Below, one piece after another: positions 10,621 through 22,200 of a stretch of DNA of 37,778 nucleotides (position 1 is its first letter; each line of letters starts with the position of its first letter). A model generated the notes under the pieces. It saw only the letters and a program-made list of their open reading frames with translations, was not told the origin of the DNA and did no database searches. The stretch comes from Hemicentrotus pulcherrimus. Its lineage: Eukaryota > Echinodermata > Echinoidea > Camarodonta > Strongylocentrotidae. Location of the stretch: contig BEXV01001300.1 of the NCBI GenBank assembly GCA_003118195.1, forward strand, positions 19,001-56,778, read 5' to 3'. The translations under genes and the position numbers were made by a program.

Positions 10621-10730
10621 AATATGACTTTCCAAACCATCAGACTATTTTGCTGAAAATATAAGCATACAAAAACTATACTGATAACACTATTGGATGT
10701 CAGACATATCCGGATATCCTCTGAAAAGTA
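10339..10730 (-). other. SLC35B3: Putative SLC35B3 3' UTR with MITE and poly(A)-signal candidate
   Basis: Sequence after the stop on the sense strand. The first AATAAA on that strand is at 10501-10496, inside a fold-back MITE that starts about 110 nt after the stop. Further AATAAA hexamers occur near 9653-9648 and 9311-9306. None has been shown to be used. If transcription continues through the MITE, the 3' UTR would carry a hairpin with stems of roughly 45-55 bp. Confidence 0.35.
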
Positions 10731-10893
10731 TCAGACCTCCGTCATTGCACTTGGATAGACTTTGGGTTGATGCTGTAGCCGTATTACCAACTGTCTTACT
10801 TTGTTAGCGAACCAGCGGTTGATGGTCGTCTTATTCTTGCTGTACACGTTTAAGAAGATGCCGAAGATGACGAGCGTTCCCGACCACACATAT
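10731..10893 (-). CDS. SLC35B3: SLC35B3 coding exon 9 (C-terminus and stop)
   Basis: The exon encodes residues 386-438 and TGA (10733-10731). The acceptor is TATCAG|A, completing CAA (Gln385). YVWSGTLVIFGIFLNVYSKN is the last membrane helix, nearly identical to human. The tail after it (KTTINRWFANKVRQ onward) is polar, basic and species-variable. It ends in Met-Thr-Glu-Val, which happens to fit a class I PDZ-ligand pattern. A pogo-like MITE ends 70 nt upstream of the acceptor. Confidence 0.96.
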
Positions 10894-13800
10894 CTGATAC
10901 AAGGAGAGAGAAACAGAGAGAACATGAGAGCATAGTTGGACATAACTCAAGAATGCATAGTACAGTCAAACCTGTCTATAGCGACTGCCCAAGGAAAACA
11001 CAAAATGTGGCCTTTGAAGACAAGTGGTCACTAAAGCAGGTTTGACTGTAGTTAGTAGTAAGTTTTTGATGGGAATTTGACACCATTCTGGTTATTACCA
11101 AATAACAAGTGTTGTCAGTCACCAAGAGCGGACTTCGATTTTACAACAGACAGGTCTTGTGTGATTCACTGTGCCTACAACCATATGGAATTCTCACCAT
11201 ATATATCAAATTTCCTTCATCCTTGAGATATAGGCCCAGTTGGATTTTTTGGTTGCATGGGTTTGCTGCTCAAGAGACATTTGCACACCCAACACACATC
11301 AATAGGAAATACCAAATCTAGCGTTGGCGAGTTATGATGCAATACACATGGACGCATGACTACAAGGTGGGTTTAACCTCCCACATGAAGGAGGAGAGTT
11401 GGCTCAGTTGGTTAAAAGCATCTGCCTGTCGAACCCAAGACCGTCGATTTAAATCCAGCCCACGCAGACGACTGAAGCCTGTCTTGTGTGTTCACATGCC
11501 CCTCCTCTGTACCACAGACCATAGAAGAGGTGAGGTTTGAGATATATGTTGAAGGTATAGAATTAGGCAGTTGAAGTTCATGGGTCACATTACACGTAAA
11601 GAAGGCCTAGAGAATCTTGCTTTGACAGGGAAAATTGTGGGAAGAATAAGTAGGGGAAGAAGGAGGATACTTTGGATGGACAGTCTGCAGAAGTTGAAAG
11701 ATAGAGGAGTGAAAGAACTGGGAGTGGTACTAATACAGAAGGCTAGGAGCCCATGGTTGTGGAACAGCATGATCGCCAAAGTCAAACGATATGGCACTCA
11801 GAGAGAGAGAGATAGTGGGATTGCTGGTTGCAAAGAAATCTAGGTAGGTAAATGATTCCAGTTTGGGGGCAGCAGCTATGAATGCTCTGGTAGCATCTTG
11901 GGAGACAGATGGTTAAGTCAGAGCTGCCAACCTTGTGAGACCAAAAATAGGAACCATGATGGCAAAAAAGAGGAATTTCAAGCAAACTAGATGGAATTTA
12001 GACTGCGCGCAGTCAAAAATGATGCCTCCGCCAAAGAGCAATTTTACTAACCAAAATGGAAGCTATTTTTAAAATTCAAGTTTGATTGTAATCCATCTGT
12101 AATTTTAATGATTAGGCCTGAGTCGGTACGGTCGATCACACCGGGACCCGACCGTTGCCGTCGGGTCCCGGTTTCATTTTTTGAGAACCGACGCTCCGAA
12201 AAAAATAATGAAATAAGTAAGAAATTGCAGTTTTGCACACCACTAAAATCAAACCACCTTAAAACTTAAGTATTGAAATGTTACCAATCATATTCTATTT
12301 CTAGCTCATCCTGAATCAATCCGAACTGCTGATATAAATATGGTTTGCAGAGCAGTTCGCCCCATTGGGTTGTTGTTGCCAGCTGCAAGCTAGCTACTAT
12401 ACTAACCGGGTCTCTCGATCGGCAGGATTAATAAATCAGGTCGAAAGAAACATTAATGTTTGAACAATAAAACGGCTTTCTAAAAAGTACTTCTTTACAA
12501 CATACCGATCGATTGATTAAAAAAAAGACAATATATATATTTTTTCTTTGATTTTGAACACCGCATGCTTCTTTTAAAAGCTGAAAATTACTTGGTAACC
12601 ACAAGAAGTTTCGATACGGATAGCTGTTGCATGGCAAATTCAGACTACGGTAGTCTCGGAAAAATGCGCAGTGCACCTCGATGCATGCCCAAACGAACCC
12701 AAACAAAGAAGTGATCTTAACGAGAAAAAAATCATTAAAAACTACAGGCACAATTGGAAAGACAACTACTCAAAATTATCATAAGCAGATACATAACTTG
12801 GAGGAAGAATACAATAGTTGTCCAAGAAAAGTCACAGAAGTAGTCATATTTAAGGAGTTACTATAGGTACAATCATTATCGAAATGGCCCTAGCTGCTGC
12901 GATTTCCGAATTACACATGTTAAAACTGAACACGAGGCTAGAGACCAAATACCGCCCTCTAATGTAGAAAGCAGTAAACAAAGGATTCATGTATTTGCAG
13001 CAGCAAGGCCCCTTGCGATAAAAATGTACCCAGTTACTCCTCGATTATCACTATTTCTGTGGCTTTTCTTGGACAACTATTGTATTCTTCTTCCAAGTTA
13101 TGTGCCTGCTTACGATAATTTTGAGTAGTTGTCTTTCCAATTGTGCTCTCGTAGTTTTTAATGATTTTTTTTGCTCGTTACGATCACGTCTTTGTTTGAG
13201 TTCATTTGGGCACGCATTACAGCTAACGAGGTGCACTGCGCATTTTTCCGAGACTAGTCTGAACTTGCCTTGCAACAGCTATCCGTATCGAAACTTCTTG
13301 TGATAACTAAGTAATTTTCAGCTTTGAAAAAAAAGCATGCGATGTTTAAAATAAGAGACAAATATTTATTTTGTCTTAAAAAATTATTTGATCGGTAAAT
13401 TGTAAAAAAAATTAGGTGAGAAATAGACAAAGAGGGTTCATGACCTATGACCATCCTCCCTGCTTTTGAATATATTATATTTTGAGGCTACAAATGGCTC
13501 TCCATAATATTTAAGTCCAACTTAGAGTTATGTTCGACTTAGGATCTTTGTGAAACACCCCCCAGTTCTCTTTAAAACATGTGCTATGCAGGTGTCATTT
13601 GTAAGACGCACCTTTTGACCCCCAGGGATGGTGCGTCATGGTTGAGTCATGTTCCCCAAAATCGTGACGCACATTACCGTCATGGCCGCAAAATGTCCGT
13701 CACAATACTGACCCATATGTGCGTCATAGTAAGTCACTTTACTACGTTGTGTCATTTGGTGTGTCAATGGGACCGTCACTTTCTCCAAGCTTGTCTGAAG

Positions 13801-16232
13801 GTGCGTTATTGGCTAGTCATTTTCATGAAATGGTGTGTCATATGTTTGACTCAAATGTGCGTCGATGGAATGTAATGGTCTGTCACTTTCTGTGACGGAA
13901 GGTGCGTCATGGTATCAAAATGTACGACTCACATCAGTACAATGACGCACAATTCCCGAAGGTCAAGAGGTGCGTCTTACAAATGACAAGTGCATTATAC
14001 TTACTGCATTGTAAAGGGCTTACTGAAGAGCAGGAAGGACAATATCATTGTGACAGTTTTTCTGGTGGTGGTTACTGAAACACAAAAAATATTAGAAATC
14101 AGAGAAATACAAAAAAATCCACTTCCACACTTCATAGTGTGAATTGTGAAATAAACATAAACCCTTGAACTCCAATTGTTTAAACCCCAAAGTGAATGAA
14201 TACATGGTGTAATGAAAGTTCATTTGAATTGTGTAACTTGTGCCTGAAACAAGACCAGGCATGACATTGTGAGGCAGTCTCTTTCCAAAATTATTAATTC
14301 ATTGAATTGTTTCTAAAAAAGAAAAAGAATATAGCGTCGGCCTTATGCCAAAAGGGCCTTAAAGGGACTGGGTAACATTGTTCAGATGAGAGATAGTGGT
14401 TCTAAGGTAGTGACTTCGATGCTAGATGTACACTTAAAGATAATCTGAAAATTTGAGTGAAAACGGACCATTANNNNNNNNNNNNNNNNNNNNNNNNNNN
14501 NNNNNNNNNNNNNNNNNNNNNNNNNNNNNNNNNNNNNNNNNNNNNNNNNNNNNNNNNNNNNNNNNNNNNNNNNNNNNNNNNNNNNNNNNNNNNNNNNNNN
14601 NNNNNNNNNNNNNNNNNNNNNNNNNNNNNNNNNNNNNNNNNNNNNNNNNNNNNNNNNNNNNNNNNNNNNNNNNNNNNNNNNNNNNNNNNNNNNNNNNNNN
14701 NNNNNNNNNNNNNNNNNNNNNNNNNNNNNNNNNNNNNNNNNNNNNNNNNNNNNNNNNNNNNNNNNNNNNNNNNNNNNNNNNNNNNNNNNNNNNNNNNNNN
14801 NNNNNNNNNNNNNNNNNNNNNNNNNNNNNNNNNNNNNNNNNNNNNNNNNNNNNNNNNNNNNNNNNNNNNNNNNNNNNNNNNNNNNNNNNNNNNNNNNNNN
14901 NNNNNNNNNNNNNNNNNNNNNNNNNNNNNNNNNNNNNNNNNNNNNNNNNNNNNNNNNNNNNNNNNNNNNNNNNNNNNNNNNNNNNNNNNNNNNNNNNNNN
15001 NNNNNNNNNNNNNNNNNNNNNNNNNNNNNNNNNNNNNNNNNNNNNNNNNNNNNNNNNNNNNNNNNNNNNNNNNNNNNNNNNNNNNNNNNNNNNNNNNNNN
15101 NNNNNNNNNNNNNNNNNNNNNNNNNNNNNNNNNNNNNNNNNNNNNNNNNNNNNCCTTCTGGCATAAATACGCTGCATTCAAGCCTTATGCCAAAAGGGCC
15201 CTAACATGTTTTTTGCACATAGCATGTACAATTCTGAATATTTTATAACACATTTAACACATTTCATGTAAAACTTAATAACTTATCATATTTATCGAAA
15301 TTGGCTTCAAAAACAAAAAAACGACCACAAACTTTTGATTATTAGAGAGGCCAAAACATTTAAACGCGATTATCTCGGAATGGCCAAAAGCAGTTAAGGC
15401 CCTTTTGGCATAAGGCGGACGATAGGGTCTAAAAAGAAAATAGGCTGAAGGAAAGGGGATGGAAGGAGAAAGAATCCGAAAAATAGTCATTTATGACATG
15501 AAATTGTACATATGTATATATTTATAAATAATTCATAAAATAGTGAGAGGCAAAAATAGTCAAATGTGACAGATTGCCAAACAAAATCAAATCAAGAAGA
15601 AGAAGAGTGTCCTTCAAGGACACTCCATAGTGCTGCAGATCAGTGCTGTGTGTGTGTTTGTGTGTGCTATACCCTTTGCCTGACATAGTAGTGTATTTGT
15701 TTATAGGTTATATAGAGATGCTAGATGGTGGTTTGCTATAAACTGAGAAGCTGATTGTTTGTGGAGAATCTTCTCTCATTTTCTGTCACAGCTAGTGTAA
15801 ATCCCATGGCCAGAACTAAAACTTTTTGCTAATCTTCTTACCCGTTACAGTGATTAAGGCACCAAACTGCCTGATCATAGCCAGGACGAAGATGATGCCC
15901 ATATACCCAGATAACGAGAACAGGACGGCATAAACATACGTCTCAACTGGGTGCTGATAAGACAAACAGACAATAAGAAAATGAAAACAAAATCATTTAT
16001 TTTTCTAGAGTAATAATTTGTTTTTTTGAAAGATCTTTAGTTTTTGTATGTTAATGTATATGTACTCTCATATCGTAGTACATGGAATCGCTCCAACATT
16101 AGTGGCAACAGTAGTAGTACTAGTAGTAGTAGTAGGTGTAGAAGTAGTAGTGGTAGGAGTAGTAGCAGTAGCAGTAGTCGTAGTCGTGGCAGTGGTAGTG
16201 GTAGTGGTAGCGGCAGCAGCAGTCGCAGAAGC

Positions 16233-16263
<31 letters not shown>

Positions 16264-19200
16264 CGGTACTACTGTCCTTTGGCAAGTCACCTACAATTGC
16301 AACTCTCCATCCAAGTGCTAAATGGGTACTGGTAGGAGAGAATTCCTCGAATGCTGTGAGCATCGAAATTGGTAGAAAAGCAGAGCTGGGGGGTGTATCA
16401 CAAAGATTTTTAAATATTATGGAGAGCAATTTCTAGCATTATAATGAAATATATTCATGAGCAAAAATTCAAATATTTCATAAATTCCACATCAAGAACA
16501 TGAAATCTTCCATGATATTAGAAATTATGAATGATTTTAATCCACATTTTACGCCTTTTAAAATAATTTTTAATTAACATTTTGAAGGATGCTAATAGCT
16601 TTTCATGAATGTTAAGTCCAACTTAGAGATAAGTTCAACTTAGGATCTTTGTGAAACACCCCCCTGGGGTAATATTGGAGTGCCTTGAGCACCTTGCTTG
16701 ATGCATATTTGCGCTAAAAAAATACCCAATATTATATGTGTTTCATACTTACTTGATAACAAAACCAGAAAGCCTCTAAAAAACTACCATGAGCTACAAG
16801 CCCAATGAAGATGATGACGAACCCTATGGAATATGAATATAAAACCTGTAAACAAAGACAAAAATTAAAAACTCAATATTATTAAATCAAAATGCATTTG
16901 CAAATTTTGAAAATATACTACTCTAGGTAACTGGGGAGCGATATTAAACCCTTCCCTTTTGGAAGGGGTCTGGATTGAATGTTTACCGGAAGAGTCCCTT
17001 TTCATATGCCCTGTGTGACAATTTTGCAATTTCGGGAGTCCAAACTCACATGTAGATTTAGGGCACCCATGTCCCTCAGGGGCCTGTTAAAGGTAATGCA
17101 AAGTTTGGGGAAATTTAGGAAATTGGATTGATAGTAATTCTTTACAATTTTGATATATTTGGATGCCCCACAAGAAAATTTAGCCCCTAAAAACACTTCT
17201 GCTTTCGAGAAATTGAATACCTGTTATAAAAAAATTACGGTGCTCCTGGTAAATTTCAAATATTTCAAATAGCATGTACGGCCATTCCATGATAGCTGTG
17301 ACCATAAAAATCTCAGAATATGTAGTTATGATATGTAAATTCAAAAATTCATAACTCTCTCAACTTTTGTCAGATTTCATAGTAGGCTCCTCTCAAATTT
17401 CTGGTTTCTTCTCGAGTAAATTGCTATCAAGGTTGGATTACCCTTAAGGGTTAGGTATAGTATTGGACACAGGGGTTGAAGTAAGAAACTCGGTCGGAGT
17501 AGAAATTGGCATGGGATAAGAAAAAACTTACAGGAGAATTTTCAAAATGACATTTAACTTACTACTTCTGAAGAAGATGCTCTGTGTGCTTTCATTGCTT
17601 TTTCTTGAACATTTCCTATGACAGCATCGGCACCCAACGCTAATGATATTAATATAATACCTGAAAAGAAGAAAGAGATAAGACATACATGTAGCATCAA
17701 CTCACAACCGTAGCTTGGGGGAGGGGGAGAGAGAGAGAAAAAGAGAGAGAGAGGAAGAAATAGAGAGAGAGGGGAAAAGAGAGGAAGAGAGAAAGGAAGA
17801 GAGAGGAAGAGAAGAGGAAGACGGAGGAAGAGAAGAGAAAGAGAGAGAGAGAGAAAGCGAGAGAGAGAGAGGAAGAAATAAAGAGAGAAATAAAGAGAGA
17901 GCAAGAAAAGGCACCAAAAATGAGACAGATACAGTGTGCTTCAAATGTCTCTTTCTCATAACACACAATGTATCACCAATTACATGTTGTTCCTACTGTT
18001 TAACACCATGTTATGTTGCTACACGATATAAATTGCCTTTTAGCATTATTTTACACATGATATTTAGCGACAGTTACCCTGATAATAAGTCGGTTTTTAT
18101 AGAAGCAGAAAAAATGAGAGAAACAGGTCAGTGAAATTTTGAGCAAAAACCGATAAAGAATAAGAAAGTTATGAATTTTGAAGTGATTTGTATCATACAG
18201 GGACCGAGGTACAAAAACATATTTGTAATAAAAATATTTAGGATAAATATCTGATTGAAAAAAATTTTAAAGGGAAAATATAAAGTGTTGATTATTTTTT
18301 TTTAAAGAGAAGGTTGAGTTCTGGGAAGAGGCGAAAAATAATTTGTGAGCATTGTCATTCTTGTTGTGCAAGTGTGGAAGAACATCAGATAAGACATGTT
18401 CCCTGAAAAGCATGGCTCTTCAGATGCCTTCATATTCTACATATGTCATCTAACATCGTAAAAATTCAGGGTAGGATTTTTATGCCACGTATTCGTGTAG
18501 TCCCATATACATCTTTCTGTGTACAGTGTTTGTAACTTTACCAAGACTTGGCCAAATTTCTTATCATTTTGATGATTTCAGAACCTTGCAATGCACACAA
18601 ATTCTTATATGCTAGATGATCAACCTTTTCTGGTCGATTCCACAACTTTTCTTTCACAATGCAATCGCACGACCAGAACTCAACTTCATCTTTAACAGGG
18701 CAAGTGAGAGTGGATCTTCCGTGATACGTCACAGAGTTGCCAATTTGTGTTTAATTGATAGCACCCTCAAATTAATGACTTTCTTATTTTTCATTGGATT
18801 TTGCTCAAACTTCCACTGACCCTCTTCTCTCATTTTTCTGCTTTTATTAAAACCAACTCAACATCAGGGTGGACTTCCCAGTTAGTGTTTTTTTTTCAAA
18901 AAGAAATAGGGCGACACGAAAATGCCACGAATAGTCATCGTCCTAGTGGTCGTCGTCATCGTCGTAGCTTACCTGTCCTGTCAAATTTCGGTGAGACAGT
19001 ACTGTCAGCCAAGGTGAAGAAGATGAGACCTACACTCATACAGATAGCTGCACATCCGTCTGTCAGACCATACGGCTTACCTGAACATCATATGGAACAA
19101 AAAGAAGGACATGCATGACATATTCGTAATTCCTGCAAAGTTCTAAAGAATCTGATGTTTGTGTTTGAAACACAAAGACTTAATTCTACCCAACAACCCA

Positions 19201-22200
19201 TTGAAGTCAATGGCTAGTGAAACATAGACTTAATTCCTGAAGGAGTCCTGAGTGCTCAGTGACACATAAACCACTTTTTTCAAAATGGTCAAGATGGAGT
19301 TTATACATCTTTGTGTCACTGACCCCTCAATTCATTTCTTGTTTGTGTATATGAGGTGCAATTGCAAACAATAGCCACTTCATGTTTCAACAAATAATTG
19401 TTGACAGCTCGTCACACAAGCAGTCTCTGGAAGGAGTTTCCCACATAGACCAATAAATACAAATGAAATAAATTTGTTTTAAATACAGAAGAAATAGCGC
19501 CAGGTGTCGGTGCACTGTCCCCTCACAGTTTAACATTACAACAGTCATGTTACAGACAATTGCTAGGGCTATATTTGTCAAGGGATAGCTTAAGGGTTGC
19601 AAATGAGTTTTAGGTTAGGGGCAGGGTTATGATTTAAGAGTAACGTACAGTGTTTTGATCCAGGTTTGAAGTTAAGAGTTAAGTTAGAGTAGAAAATTAT
19701 CTCGGAGCAATTTTTCGCAGGAGCAGCATGTGTCATACCAACCAACACAAATAACAATAATTATAGCTACATGTAGTTCTAATTTAGAGCTTTTCAGGAC
19801 CAAAGCCCTCTCAAAGCGCTTTACAGATACATATACATGTATTATTACCCCGGTCATCGGATTCAGGCTAACCCGCACACAATGTATGCACATGCTCCAC
19901 TCCCTGGGGAGCATTCCAGCCAGGCGTCATTTTTACAAGAGCACACTTGCTAATCTAAGCACACTAGCTTTAACATCCTACCGGATACCCATATAACACC
20001 TGGGTGAAGAATGGCAAATGTAGATCAATGTCTTGCAAAAAGACATTAGTGCCGCGGTGGGACTTGAACCACGGACCTTGTGATCCACAGACCGGTGACA
20101 TAACCACTCGTCTACTTTGTACCTTGTATAAGGACGCCTCCTATCATGACGGGTATAAGTTTGCAGCATTTAAAGATGACCTGAGTAGGGTAGTTGAGAT
20201 ATCCCAATGATGCGTTTGACATGCCCATGGTCGTCACCGTCAGGATCGAGAGCAGCAAGTATGTCTTCATAGGGATTCTGGCAAGAAAATTAGAAAAGAG
20301 TCAAGTTTTTAGTCCCCTAATCAAACTGTTGCTCTGGGGGATGTTTCACAAAGACTAAGATCAACTTTAAGTTGGACCAAACTATGGCAGGCCTTTAATG
20401 CCACTAGTTCCTCTAACCATTCCTGATATTGGTTTCTCAAGGGACTAGCAAATTGTGGTCACAAATCTTCAGAATTCACCTTTCTTGATAGTTCATTGTT
20501 GAAGAAAAAAATATAATATAAAGATTATAATTTAGAGACCAATGGAGACAGCAACCAGTGGCATGAATGGCCTGCCATAGTTAAGTCCAACTTAAAGTCG
20601 ATAGTGGTCTTTGAGAAACACTCCCCTGAAGTATAAGCAGGGGAAGTTTAACAAATAATGCATAACGCTAGTCTCCATAAAGTGATCTGAAACTGAAAAA
20701 AGATACTGTGGTGATATGAATTCATTATTCATTCACAAATATCTTTTAGTTTACATTTATGAAGAAAGAAAATAGAAGAAAAAAATCTCAACGAAAATTG
20801 AATGCATTATTTGAAGAATAAGATCTGAATAAATACAAATATTGTACTATTTTATAATTTACCCTAAATACCTTGGACATATTCAATCCTAAACATGTGC
20901 AAACTAATGTTTCGTACAATCTTTACAATAAATGTTATCCTCAATCCAAGAGGGTTTAAGAGTCCTTCATAAGCCTGAGTAAAAGTGAAAGCATCAACAT
21001 GGAAAAAAATTTCAAAACTTGCCCACTTTTCAAAGGCAACAAAATATATTGTCTGTTGAGACCTAGAAGGGCATTTACTATCATGGGCAAAAATTCTGCA
21101 CACATAGAATTAGAATTTCTTTCAGGACTATATTGCATTTTATGTCAGGAATTTTTTAAAGGGAAAAGGGTAGGACAATTCTTTTAATTGTTCCATGCTT
21201 GAGAGATTTAAAGTCCTTTTATAAAAATCAAAATTGGCTATTTTTTCCAACTTTTCAATAACATTCTCCACAACATATATATTTTTATCTGAAACATTGC
21301 ATGTTTTTTTTACAGTGTACAAACAAAAGAAACACATAATTTTTGCCAATTTGAAGAATAATATGTGATCAATTAAAGGAGTCACACCAAGAAGCAAAAG
21401 TGTTTTGAATTGATGCAAAATTCATATCATTGCGAAGGGAAAGCCTTACTGATCAATTACAACAAATTTCCTCTTCAAAATATGTTTTGTGCCCGCAGAA
21501 ATCAACTTTCAAAAATGTTAGTTTTGAGATCCAGATTTACTGCCTATTCGTATTTTTTCGTATTTTGTCGTAGTTCTTCGTGTGACGTCACACCCTGGAC
21601 ACGGCTGTTAAAAAAAGGCTGCTAGCTTCCGCTTGGTCTGCAGCTAGACGCACTAAGCGGAAGCTAGCAGCCGGTACCGAGCTGTTTGTCCAGGGTGTGA
21701 CCTCACTATTCAGAGCTCGCTACGCTCGTGTGTTTGGCTTACGTTCGGGGGCGCTTGGGGGTTTAAGAAGGGTCTTGAAAAATTGCATTTTACGCCTCTC
21801 CACGATATCTATATGATTTCTCACCAAATTATTCATGTTTTTCAAGAGAAAATCTTTCCATCCATATGTAATTTGTTCTAATTATCAGTTTTTAGTAAAT
21901 TTTCTTTGTGTAGCTCCTTTAAGCCCTAAAAATAAATGTTGTCCTGAAAGGTATAAAATCAAACTAAATAGAGTATTGTAGTAGGATTATAGTCGCACAG
22001 GTAAGTAATATATTATTGGACTTCTGAGCCACAAGGTTCCTGAGTAGCAAGCAAAGACAAAACAACAAATCTCTGTGTCACTTGAGCTCATGGTCAACAA
22101 GTATATCCCAATTTAAAGAAGAAAACATGACCTATTCTAGCCCTTAAAATCCCTATGCAGCACCAGATCCTGTCGAACGCTAAAGTTAACAATTCTGATT

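Larger units (their letters stand above)
14331..15425. mobile_element. Inverted-repeat element containing the assembly gap
   Basis: The outer left end (GCGTCGGCCTTATGCC, then AAAAGGGCCTTAA) and outer right end (TTAAGGCCCTTTTGGCATAA, then GGCGGACGATA) are inverted copies. An inner unit 15182-15416 carries exact 19-bp ends, GCCTTATGCCAAAAGGGCC. Just after the gap, CCTTCTGGCATAAA (15154-15167) is a decayed inverted end that can pair with 15184-15197. Total content is unknown because of the gap. Confidence 0.75.

Noticed and set aside
11334..11540. Small gene on plus
   Set aside because: It overlaps a tRNA-derived SINE fragment.
14382..15248. Five long frames of 236-263 codons
   Set aside because: They run through the 680 N gap; the middle is unknown sequence, not an open frame.
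16037..16436. Ser-rich, Val-rich and Leu-rich proteins
   Set aside because: Three frames of one AGT microsatellite in SLC35B3 intron 6.
17554..18134. Leu/Ser-rich and Arg/Glu-rich proteins
   Set aside because: Apart from exon 5 itself, these are readings of the GA-rich tract.
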